NCBI RefSeq assembly: GCF_963678635.1
Contig: NC_087065.1
Location: forward strand, 64,759,374-64,823,373
Length of the DNA: 64,000 bases
DNA from: Symsagittifera roscoffensis
Lineage: Eukaryota > Xenacoelomorpha > Acoela > Convolutidae
Direction: 5' to 3'
Under the pieces are notes generated by a model. The model had not been told where the DNA came from. It did not search any database and was given only the letters and a program-made list of their open reading frames with translations. Of this stretch, positions 42,083 through 52,329 are shown piece by piece; positions within the stretch are counted from its first letter, which is position 1; every line of letters starts with the position of its first letter. The translations under genes were made by a program, and so were the position numbers.

Positions 42083-43087
42083 TTGTTGGCGAAGATCTTT
42101 CGGGCAGTCCCGAAGAGATCTGAAGGCGAATTGCAAGACGTAGTGGGTGAAGAGTTCCTGAGATTGAACGAGGGTAATGTGAGTGAATTCCAGAAGCAGA
42201 AAACGAGTGGAGCGTTACCCACTGAATTCCCCACCATAGAAGAGAAAGACAATTTTTACAGAATTATGATGGAGGTGGAACCGTTTCTGGGAACCTCAAG
42301 GTATCGGACCCGAAGGAACATTGTGAGAACCCATGGGGAGTATCCTTGCCACTGCTTGGCACAGACGTTGTGGTACCCCAAACGCGGGAATCTGATGCTA
42401 GTATGGGACGTGGAGGAGTTGTACTCTACGGGGTTGCCCGATCAGAATCAACAGGTGTCAATCGTGGTGGTTAGTGCCATGCCGGCAGTGAGATGGTTGG
42501 AGGCTAACGCGGACACAAGTGAACAGGAGACGGCCGTGCCGACTCCTGAGCAGCTGAGCAACGTGAAGATGAGTCGTGAATTGGATCTTTTCAGAACCAC
42601 CTGCGAGGTTCTGAGAATACCCAAAGCCATTGAAAGAATATGGTCAAGGCAAAGATTGATGCCTTGGTTCCGTGCAGTGATGACATCATGGATGTATGAA
42701 CGCGCGAAGCGTCACATGTCGAGGAACACGGAAGCCTATCGATCTTTCCAGCTAGATATAGGACCGGGAGCCTATAAGAGAGCATTCCTGACGCACAGAA
42801 ACGCGGTCACCACGGCGGTGAAGCGGGTAGCTGGAGCGCCTTGTGTAACTGAAGATGAGAAGAAAGAGGTCTTAAGAGCTGACCTAGAAAGAAATGTGAG
42901 CCTATGTCTTCACAACAGCTTTTGCAAGAACCGGGAGCAAAAGGTGAATGTGGACTTGCTACCTTGTTGCAAACCGAGGCTGTTGGAACAGGAGAATTGG
43001 GGCACGGCCCGCAACTCCATGGACATGCTGGAGAAAGTCCTAGAAGACAGCGAAGCTGAAGATCAGGATGGAGAATCAATGGAGTGA
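42083..43087 (+). pseudogene. Accessory block part 9: conserved C-terminal domain
   Basis: The last frame of the block; the listed start is a TTG and sense enters from the previous frame near 42065. It has a His/Cys pair (HGEYPCHCLAQTLWYP, about 42331), a beta-rich core and a basic helical end with ERNVSLCLHNSFCKNREQK. The minus-strand copy at 61140-62260 retains most of this, including the HCLAQTLWYP motif, so it was under selection in the family. A normal TGA ends it at 43085-43087, followed by the element's 3' untranslated region. Family unknown. Confidence 0.6.
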
Positions 43088-43668
43088 AGATGATGAACGA
43101 AGAGAACAAGTGAAGACGTTTTACTACTTATGTATATATATAGAACATAAGTGAGTATATTTACTATTTAAACATGACTGAAGTTTTTAACCTGTGTAAG
43201 ACACAATTTCACTGTGTGGCGACATGGTAAGTTTAAGTAAACTCGCTCGAGAAGGGTGGGTAACTCAATAACTTTCCTAGCTACAGAGTTTCTTAGTTTT
43301 AATTTTGAAAGGACCGCAAAAATAACTGATTATACTTGGTGAGTGATGTTAAGTTAATTTTAACGGGTGCGTGGCCGTGCCACCTCCCACTTTTTAATCA
43401 CAAAGAGCGAAAAGAAGTTTTATGGCAAGACGACGTAAGTAGTCAGAAATGAAATTTTATCTAGGACACTCCTCATGGTGCAAATTTTGTGAAAATATTG
43501 AAAGGCAGTGAGATGTAGTGCGATGCCATTTGTGAACACGTAATGAGTTGAGGTGGAGTAGAAAAATTTCATTTTCTTATGCGATTTGTAAGATTGATTA
43601 CAGAGAACTGGAACACTACTTGACGATAACCCGGTGTTATGCGATCAATAGGGACATTGATGGGGACT
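43088..43668 (+). other. 3' untranslated region and polypurine-like tract
   Basis: About 580 bp without ORFs. It ends in GATGGGGACT just before TGTCCGGGGAGT, the proposed LTR start; the purine-rich run could be the plus-strand primer. The equivalent in the second copy reads GAAGGTGAC before TGTCCGGGGAGT. Confidence 0.5.
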
Positions 43669-44502
43669 TGTCCGGGGAGTATGTGCCATTCTGCCAGATT
43701 GACACAGCGCAACCTTCCGGCGACACGAGAAAAAACGAATAAAGGCCTTAGGAACTAAAAAGTATTGCGAAGGAGGGTAGGAAAATTCTAGAATTTTTAT
43801 TTTTTAAATTTCGATTAGAGAGTGAATATTTCTGAGAAATACAAAAAAGACGGCCATTTTGATGAAAAAGGACAAAAAAAAACAGAACAACGACAAATAT
43901 TGTGGAAAACGGTCGCACAAGAGACGAGAAATACGAAGCCTCTTATCGTGGCAACAACACATGATAAGACTCTTAGCAGTGGATATTAGTGGAGAAGGAA
44001 GCTTCAGTGGGGAAGGAATATTCCACGGAACCCTCCCGTGCCACAAATTGGAAGAGATAAGAACGTTATCTCAGGAAGATTACGGGAGCGGAGGCTTGGT
44101 CCACCAGAGACTGTTTTATGTGAAGGGACTATATAAAACTGACTTTGTAGCTACTTGGATGTCGTAGAAGTCTGAATTAACACCGGTATAATTTGATGTT
44201 TTAGAATATGAGTAGCTAGAAAGAGGAAAGGGTCAATCCATCTCCAATGGATTTAATATAGAACTGTCACACAAAAACATATTAAAATTGGTTATTCGAG
44301 CCGTGTTTTTAATGGCAATCACGTAGTCTGAGGATCCGAGACTCAGCTATGTGGTTGTGTTCGCATGTAAACGAAAGCTGATCAAAAGTCGTTTGACTGA
44401 TGGCCTAAAAATAGTAACTTTTTACTTAGCCCTAAACAGACCAAAAAATCAACTGGCAAGGTCGAGACGGTGAAAAACGAGTAGGATTAAGGTAACTGAC
44501 GC
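43669..44502 (+). repeat. 3' LTR of the giant element (outer 66 bp missing)
   Basis: From 43700 on it matches 21091-21893 at about 97%. The first 31 bp (TGTCCGGGGAGTATGTGCCA onward) are absent from the left LTR but present in the second copy at 60430-60400, which fixes the start. The match stops at GGTAACTGACGC (about 44502), where the right inverted-repeat arm begins. A TATA box lies at 44130-44138. No target duplication can be seen because both outer ends are lost. Confidence 0.85.
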
Positions 44503-44845
44503 CAGCCGATCAGAAGTGAGTATTCAAAGTCTCAAAGTAAATCGCGAAAATCTCAAAGTAAGAAAATAAATCCAAGCCATTAGTGTTAATATTGACCGAT
44601 TAGATAATAAGCAGATGAGTTTTCAAGACTTAAAAATTCTTATGAACTTGAACTCATAAGTCTTGATATTTATCTGAATAGTATTGCGGTTGTAAACCGC
44701 AATTTGTAATATTTTTGATTATTTTCCACTGATTTAATAAATTTTCTGTTAATATTGACTTCGATTTTGTGAGAAAGGCATTTAGCCAATAGGAACGCTT
44801 AGCAATTTTGATTGGTTGAAATTTTTCAAGCATTCGGTCCCTCAA
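44503..44845 (-). repeat. Right arm of the inverted repeat flanking the giant element
   Basis: Reverse complement of 20451-20796, including GATTAGATAATAAGCAGATG and the AACCGC/GCGGTT stem. It directly abuts the truncated 3' LTR. Confidence 0.85.
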
Positions 44846-45257
44846 GCATGAGAACCCTCCCCAAAAGTTTTTAAGCGCTGATGCGTCATAATTTTTTCTT
44901 AACAATTAACTCAGCAATTACTCGAAATTTCCTCTCGGTTTCACTACAAAACAAAACACGTATTCAAGCAAATGCCAACAACTAGCAAACAGAACTCCAA
45001 ATTTTCACGTATCCTCACTTTTCGGCACTGTTGAACTAATTTTCAGTTTCGGCACTGTTGTACTTCGGCACTGTTGAACGCCCCCGTTTTAAGCAATAAA
45101 AGGTAACAAAACAAATTTAAATGAGAAAATGAAATTACTTCTGTCGATATTCTAACTCATGCAGTCGGTTTTTTCTGTGTATACTGTCTACACCCCAAAC
45201 TATGTGTCTGTACCCTAAAACTACATAATAATTAGAAGGGATCTCTAATTTATTGAC

Positions 45258-45438
45258 CTTCTGTTTTTGAGGAATCTGTCCATCTGCAGTGCGATGTTCT
45301 TCACCACTTCGTCCCGCTCACTCGGTCTGATTGCGGCATCCGAGAGGGTAGTCGCCTCCACTATGTTGCCCATGTCCAGATTCTGGCTACTCACTGCGCG
45401 CCAGATTAGACTGGGTGCGAAAAACATCAGCGCCTGGG
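45258..45438 (-). CDS. Innexin exon 3 (second membrane span to intracellular loop)
   Basis: An acceptor TTTGCAG precedes the exon at 45439 and a donor AG|GTCAAT follows at 45257. The first codon is completed from the previous exon and gives AQALMFFAPSLIWRAVSSQ, the second transmembrane segment and IWR motif typical of innexins, then an acidic/basic loop ending in DRFLKNRR. It ends in phase 2, so more exons (third and fourth membrane spans, C-terminus) are expected to the left, but I find none in the window; the giant element begins only about 410 bp away. Gap-junction hemichannel subunit of the plasma membrane. Confidence 0.88.
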
Positions 45439-45644
45439 CTGCAAACACAACAGATGGACTAATTTCATATCCTTATCTCTCCTTGGTCCATTTAGGGGAA
45501 AGAGGGTTAATTCCAACCATAGAATAAACTTCAATGATTTTTGACAACAACAAGAGTCTTTTTTTAAGGATGGCAATAGCAGTTATTAGTCGCAACAAAA
45601 AAAAACAAACAAACAAAAAAACAACAGATAATTAGCATCTTGAG

Positions 45645-45920
45645 CAGGGGCGGATCTAGGATTTTCTCGAGGTGGGAGGGGGGGGGGGCAATTTTTCAAA
45701 AAAAGTTTAAAAAAAAACAGGCCAAAAAAGGTGTTTTTAGCCACTTTTTGAAAATTTTGACCAAAAAATTGCTCCCCCCTCAAAATAAGTATATATTGGC
45801 GCCCAAGGCTCCTTTAAAAAATTTTTGTGGTCTGTCACCAAAAATGGATATCTCAAAATAGTTCAAAGGTCGAATCCCTGAAGGGGGAAGCGTCCCCCCC
45901 CCCCCCTAAATCCGCCCCTG
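45645..45920. mobile_element. hAT-type MITE inside an innexin intron
   Basis: A 276-bp element with CAGGGGCGGATCTAGG and CCTAAATCCGCCCCTG ends, flanked by ATCTTGAG and ATCTTGGG (7 of 8 bases equal), a slightly mutated 8-bp target duplication. Same family as the 14.6-kb copy but internally shorter. Confidence 0.8.
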
Positions 45921-46194
45921 ATCTTGGGTTATTTTCACCGCATATATACCATTAGCTTTGAAATCACTTTTTTCTACATGAATTTCAATTTAATGATCAA
46001 ATCCGTGGAAGAAAGGTAAAAACGTATGAACAATAAATGTCTCCAAAAAATTTAGCTTTTATCCTAAGCAAGTCAGCAAGTCAGCAGCATAATTAAAAAC
46101 AAAACATCCCCACACTAACTCACAAGCCTGTTCGCTTTAACCTAAAAAAACACTGCGAGTCAATATGTGATGTAAGTGACTCTTAATGACTGAC

Positions 46195-46384
46195 CGACAA
46201 GCATGATGGGAACCCACTGGTAGTATTTGATCTCGTAGCCATGAGTCACCCGTTTGGTGAGGGAGGCGGGGATGCCTATTGGCAGGTGGTACGTGTTAGA
46301 CACCCAGCAGTAAGTGTCTGTGTACTGTACCCATTGGGCGGGGAAGTTGGGGGGAGTCCAGCAGTCGATGGGGTCCCCCACGTA
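46195..46384 (-). CDS. Innexin exon 2 (first extracellular loop)
   Basis: A CTAG acceptor is followed by YVGDPIDCWTPPNF, the hallmark start of innexin extracellular loop 1; the loop continues to DTYCWVSNTYHLP, giving the two conserved Cys. The pre-TM2 motif YYQWVPIML ends the exon. The donor G|GTCAGT at 46194 joins in phase 1 to exon 3. The short ORF beginning with Met here is not a real start because the codon is Val in the spliced reading. The first loop docks hemichannels between cells. Confidence 0.92.
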
Positions 46385-47586
46385 CTAGAATTGACAATAT
46401 TCAATGTTTTGTGATTCTATGCAGAGAGGCGATATCCTGTTCTCGATTGATCAAGATCTAATATTCGTTCTACATATATTTTTTTGCTTTTTGCGCTCAA
46501 ACTGTTGTCCAACCCTCAGTCAAATCTACAGATCTTAACGCGCCACGAGCTCTAAACCTCGCCACCGCACGAAGAAAATTGAATCATTATTTTATGTAAT
46601 GTCAAAACTTCTTTCAACTACAGAAAAAGACAAGTATAACAATTTTACCTCAACGTGCTTTAAAAACGAGTCAGTTGAAAAGATATCGTCGTCTCGGAGA
46701 GCTGGAAAAACTTTGAGAGCTTAAAACACCCTCTTCAGAACATTTCTGTAATTTTTTTTACTTGATTTTTATTGCTGGTTAAACTATTGACGCTAGAATT
46801 CTGGTAAAAGTTTGCCTACACGTTGAGCCGAATATCGCAATTATTATTTTGCAGTGAGCACTGTTTTTTTTTCGTAAAAAAATGATTTTAAGTCCTATTT
46901 TCTTGTTTACATTCTAATTGCTTTTTGAAAAAAACTTATAGAAAAATATTGATGTTTCCTAGCAACAACAAGGAACATGTCAACATATAAAAATCTTCTG
47001 CCATTTGACATTCACTTTAATTTTGTTTTGACAGTTTAACCTCAAGCAAAAAGCATCTGACTTTTCTTGTCTTTGTTGTCTTCTCAATGTCAAGTTGATG
47101 AACAAAAGTTAATGGATTTTTGCCATAATAAAGTAATCCATCGATGAGAATCTTTATTCACCAGAAAGCTGATCGATTCGTTGAAATAATTTCCATCCAG
47201 ATATATCTTACAAAACAAGCAGTAAACAGATATGTCGATGTTTTTGGGGGCGTAGCGACCTGCCTGCGTGCCGCTTAGCATGCGCAATGAAAGTATTTGC
47301 TCACTTTGATTCCTTGAATCATTAGGGAAAACATTTTTGTTACTTTACTCCAACCGTTATTTCAAAAAAGGATGTATGTAATAAGCGTCTTGAAACTCAA
47401 ACTCTTCAAATTCTAACTCAGGGCATTTTACGTCTTAAGGCATTGAAAAACATTCAAAAACTGTTCTGGAGAGTCAAAACATTTCTAGAGCAAAACCATA
47501 GCCTAGAAAAAAAATTCCCCAACTTCATCTAAATTGAATTTATTATTACGTGTTGGGGGATGATTTTCACAAAAAATCACAAACTT

Positions 47587-48256
47587 AAACAAGACTGCTT
47601 GTATCAGTGCGAAGCCCTGAATGTTCCGACTGCCTTTTAAGGTCTATGGAGCAGTAATAACGCAGAAAAATTTTAATGTAACAAGACTGCTCGCATCAGG
47701 GCGACGCCCTGAATGCTCCGACTGCCTTTTAAGGTCTATGGAGCAGTTATAACACATGAAAAAATTAAAAGTCATTAAATAAACTTTTTTTTAAGTTGAG
47801 ATTTTTTGTGAAAACCAACGCGCACACGCCATATCAAGTTCAAAGTGATAGATTTCGCTCCTAGTAACAAATCATTTATGGCAAATAAGCTTCTTTCAAC
47901 CAAATTGGGACAATTTCTAAGACGCATTAAATCTCCGCTTACGCGTTTTTAAACACCCATAACTTCACAAAAAACGATCACAGGTGAAAAATCTTTTCAA
48001 ATTTAAACTCAAGATAACAATAACTTTTGAATGATAAAAAAAATTCCGTCAAACGTCAAAAATGGCTAATTAAAAAGTGAAAAATTGTCTGAAGAAAAAA
48101 CCCACCACAAACCCAAACTTTCCGTTTCTTTCATTACGAAAATCGGAACAAAAAAATTTCACTTTTCTATTACACTTAATTTTTTTACTGCTCCATGGAC
48201 CTTAAAAGACAGTCGGAACATTCAGGGCTTCGCCCTGATACGAGCAGTCGTGTGTT
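47587..48256. mobile_element. Non-autonomous TIR element, copy 1
   Basis: Ends are inverted copies of AACAAGACTGCT(T/C)GTATCAG...GCCCTGAATGTTCCGACTGCC; the left end is followed by a second direct copy at about 47682. The interior (GTGATAGATTTCGCTCCTAG, CTTCTTTCAACCAA) matches copy 2. No ORF. Each end contains an inner CAGGGC...GCCCTG stem and is itself bounded by ACTGCTC and GAGCAGT. Confidence 0.65.
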
Positions 48257-48854
48257 TTTTAAAACATTTCATTTTTTTAAAAAGTTTTGCTTACGCTGTA
48301 GCTCATAGTTAAGGGATAATTAATATGCGGTATATTTTGTTCATATAATGGTAGATGTCACTTTAATTTCGCTCGGAAAACATTCGTCATTAAGTTTAGA
48401 CAAACTATTTGGTATCTCCATCTGTTTTTAACACGTGTGGAAGGTTATTTAGAAAAAATCAAAAACCGTACAAATCAAAAATACTTCATAAGTATTGGAG
48501 AGCAGATAGAATTCATTTTTTCCTAAACATGTCAAATCACAGCCCTCTTTTTTTTGATATGATGCGTCATTCAATGCGCAACACATTTCTCCGGGACACT
48601 ACAATCTGGCGCAGCATGACCAGGGTAATCAATACAAAAAATGCTGATTTCAAAAATTGGGTTTTTAAAACAGTTATCTTATATTGGACAAACTAATGCA
48701 AAAAAATTGGCAAGCTTCAATGAGCTGAACAAACTGAGAGTGAAAAGAGAGAGTTGAACCAGCTAACAAGTTGCTTTCGTACACAGAAGTTCCGTAAACC
48801 ATTTTGAAAATTTTAGCCCCAATATGTATTATTTTCCTCTCAGAACTAAAGTTC

Positions 48855-49792
48855 TAACAAAACTGCTCGTATCAGGGCGGTGCCCTGAATGTACCGACTG
48901 CCATTTAAGGTCTATGGAGTAGTAGTAACATGAAAAAATTAAATGTAATAAATTGAAACAATTTTTTTCAAATAAATTTGAAATTTTTTGTGAAAATCAT
49001 TCTCCCACACGCCAAATAAAGTACAAAGTGATAGATTTCGCTTCTTGTAACAAAGCAATTTTGGCAAATAAGTTTCCTTCAACCAATTTCGAACAATTTT
49101 TCAGACGGATTTCAATCCCCGCTTACGAGTTAATAGTGTGAAATATATCACGCGTTAATTGTCCCAAATTGGCAATCTTTAAACTTTTGCAAACTTCATT
49201 CAAATGGCAAACTTCACGAAAAATGATCACAGATGAAATATCTTTTCAAATTTAAGCTCAGGACAACAATAGCTTTCGAATGTTATTTTAAAATTTAGCC
49301 AAAAATGGCTAGTTAAGAAGTCGATACTTGTCTGAAGAAAAAAGCACCCACCCCGAGCACAAATATTCCGATACTTTCGTTTCGAAAGTCGGAACAATAA
49401 AATGCATTAATGAAAATAAATGGCTCGCCACAATTTGAATTGGATCAAATTTACCCTTACGCGTTGTTTGCACGAAGTATTTTGCGCGTTTCTTATCTCA
49501 GTTAGCGAAGCTGGCAAAATTCAACCACATTTAACCTAACAAAAAATTATCATAGGTGAAACACTTTTTTGTAAGTTTAAATCAGGGCATCACTGGCTTG
49601 ATATAAATAACTCCGGTCAAAGTGGCACGATAAAAATGAGAATATGTTTGAGGAAAAAGTTGGAACAAAAACTATACTAGTCCGACCTTCGAATACTTGT
49701 ACTTTTTTATGGCATTTTTTATACGGATGGTAAACCGGGTAAGAGGCAGCTGCCACGATCAGGGCTTTGATCTGATACGAGCAGTCTTGTTA
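48855..49792. mobile_element. Non-autonomous TIR element, copy 2
   Basis: Begins TAACAAAACTGCTCGTATCAGG and ends CTGATACGAGCAGTCTTGTTA, so the outer about 24 bp are true terminal inverted repeats. It shares its left interior with copy 1 and carries about 270 bp more on the right. No transposase. The superfamily cannot be set without clear target duplications. Confidence 0.65.
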
Positions 49793-50178
49793 GCTAGCTC
49801 CTACAATTTGAAACAAATTCTTCCAAATAAAATTTCCGAAACTTCCTGAGCTGAGCGGCGAGTGTCGCTTTGCCGCGAGAAACTGAACGCCTCGTATCTG
49901 GGTTATTGGGCTTTCTCGACCAAATGGTGTAGATATTAGCTCACTGTCTTAGTATTTCGCTATTTTTTATTCAGATTTCGAAAAACTGACACTTAAATAG
50001 GTGACAAATTTTTTCATATAGCTTTTTAGTTATTATTTTTTGTCCCATATTTTTTGTGCAGATTTTTTGGCTAATTTTTGGTCACTTAAATGTGTCGATA
50101 ATTAATTGTAAGATATTTATTTGGCTACTTTCTGTCGCCTCGCAACTATTTTTTTAACCTATAATGGTTTCGGCTCAC

Positions 50179-50307
50179 CTGCTTAGTGCTGACGAGAACT
50201 CCCAGCACAACTAGAATGAGAGACATGTACTTGTGGTTGAGTCTATCCACGAAGTCACAGTTTCTGCTCTCCGCGTCATGGATTATTTTCACTATTTCCC
50301 CAAACAT
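50179..50307 (-). CDS. Innexin exon 1 (N-terminus and first membrane span)
   Basis: ATG at 50307-50305 opens 43 codons: an acidic/basic N-terminus, the FVDRLNHKYMSLIL stretch and the hydrophobic TM1, ending STKQ with donor CAG|GTGAGC. The length before the DFVDRLN motif is normal for innexins, so I take this ATG as the true start, although the frame is open for a few codons upstream. Exons 1, 2 and 3 join in frame (phases 0 and 1). An identical exon is repeated at 59020-59148. Confidence 0.88.
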
Positions 50308-52320
50308 GTTGCTGCCAATCTTCTTGACAGTTTTTGGTTTCAGGCAAGTTTAATTACAGGACAAGGCGCTAAACAACAGTTTAAAAGCAAGTTAGCTTTG
50401 AAAAACAACGAATAATTAATTTAAGTCACAATTAATTTAAATTATTTCAAGGTGAGAATCTTCAGAAGAAAACGGAAGACAAATTATGAACCGAAAATTA
50501 TATGCAGACTAAAAGATCAGAACTTGATTTTGAATATGAGTATTCTTTGTGCTCAAGTAGACCTCGCCATATAAGGTACAAAGAAATGGCTCAGAGTGCT
50601 ACGGAAATAATAACTTTTTTCAAATTCAGTTGAGATAAACTGGGATGGGAGTAGCTGATGACTGATTATCATAAGTTTTTTGGCGAATTTATTTGTGATT
50701 TGATACACATTAACCAAGAACTTTAATTTAATCAAGCCGAAAAAACAATAGTACGAATATGGTATCATTTTTTTTGTTTACGATCGTGCGGAGTTTTTCT
50801 TCTAATGATTCTGCTTAAAAGGCTTTATCGGGACGGCTGAATAAACAAAAAACGGTGGGCAAATTAGCTTTCTTGTATTATTTTTCAGACCAATTTTGCC
50901 CGTTTTCGTAGACCAAATGGGAAATATCAAACACTAAAGGATGGCCCAAACGGAATTGACGCTACTATTTACCTGCTTCTAGAAGGCGGTGCTTGTCTGT
51001 ATGTTCTACGTTTTTCTAACCGCTTTTAATGATTAGAAAAACAAATTTGGCTTTGAATAACAAGCCAATCAAAAATAAACGAAACACTAATCTTTAGTAG
51101 GCAAAATCAGCTTATTCGAAGTGTAATTCGCCAATTTCAGGGCATTTCAGGGCATTCTTGATTAAAGAGAGGCATGATGGATCTGAAATAGCCCCTGAAT
51201 TGGATTTTTTAAAAGTGCTTTCCTGTGACTGACTATGATATTTCCAAAATTAAATAGCATATGCTTTTCTGATTGCTAACTGTCGTTCAAAATCATTGTA
51301 AGAAATCAATCCATGATAAAAAAACAGTAATTTTTCTTTTCGTTTCGTGTACACCCTAAAAAGACTTCTTTTTGAATTTGATGTGCGGACGTTATGAATT
51401 AAGACTTCCAAAAAAGTTTACCAATTTATGATCTTTAAATTGATAAATTTCGGAAAAGCTAAACTTACGAAAAAAATTTCCGACCCCCACTGAAGTTTAT
51501 ATCCAGACTCTGCTCTCGTATCATATTGAATACCAACAAAAAAACTCACGGAAAGGTGTTCAGCATCAATTTACACAACATTAGGGAAAAAACGAATGAG
51601 AAAGCACCTGTTTGTGTAGCAAAGCGTTCAGTAAATTGTCCAGAACTGCCTTTTTTTAAGTGAGTGCAGTCCAAAAAACTCAAGTTTGATGGTGACAGAC
51701 CTAGGGTACCGCAACAAAAGACAAAGCGTAGAAAAAGAAACCTTGCTAATTTTAAGAAAAGCGAGAACTAGCAAAGTTTTAAATTTGTTTCAATAAAAAT
51801 TGTAAAAAACGGTTATCAGGCTCAGAAATTTGTGGATGTATATATATAAGAAATAAATAAACTTAATATGCAGAATAATTTTTGAGATTGAAAACCTGAA
51901 ACGAAAGAAACCAAGTTTTTTGGTTTTTTTTTCAAAAACACAAAAACCAAAAAGGTGAAAGTGAGATTCGCCTCATCAGTAAATACAAGATTTGTCATAT
52001 TATGATTGTCCATTATGAAGTTCTCCAAAAAAAGTGTTTTTTAAACTACTTCTCTTGTTGATGTATTAAGTCAAGTTTTTTTGAATATTAATTTGATGTC
52101 GGAGTGAGACCATGAAAATCGCTCTAGTCTTACAAATATTATATTTTTAGTGTTTTGTGAGTAGTTGTACTTTTTCGTCCGGCAGTTGATCTTTTCTTGC
52201 CTATCTTTAAGAGATGTTCAGACGAAATATTTTTTTATAAAATATCGACAGCGTTTTGAGATCTAGCTGTTTTAATGTTTTAAACAGTTTATACATATAT
52301 GTATATCAGTAGCACTGTAG
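50308..52320. other. AT-rich DNA, no gene recognised
   Basis: This is upstream of innexin exon 1 and should include its promoter, but no clear TATA box or conserved site could be assigned. A few short frames are not supported. The leftmost part of the decayed LINE may reach in from the right (about 52080 onward). Confidence 0.4.
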
Positions 52321-52329
52321 CAATAATAA

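Larger units (their letters stand above)
21091..44502 (+). mobile_element. Giant (about 23.4 kb) Ty3-like LTR retroelement with accessory gene block
   Basis: Two direct LTRs (21091-21959 and 43669-44502) bracket a 2-kb repetitive leader, gag with two CCHC knuckles, PR, RT, RNase H, integrase, a macro-like module and an 8.8-kb accessory coding block, all on the plus strand. Most ordinary Ty3 elements are about 5-10 kb. Its coding DNA is clearly richer in G+C than the surrounding DNA. The LTRs differ by about 20 substitutions over about 800 bp by eye. Several stops, single-base shifts and small deletions make this copy defective. The left LTR lacks its first about 31 bp and the right LTR its last about 66 bp, judged against each other and the second copy. 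Confidence 0.9.

Noticed and set aside
46160..46381. Standalone ORF starting with Met at the innexin loop
   Set aside because: The apparent start is an alternative codon in the middle of a spliced exon; the real reading enters through a CTAG acceptor at 46385.
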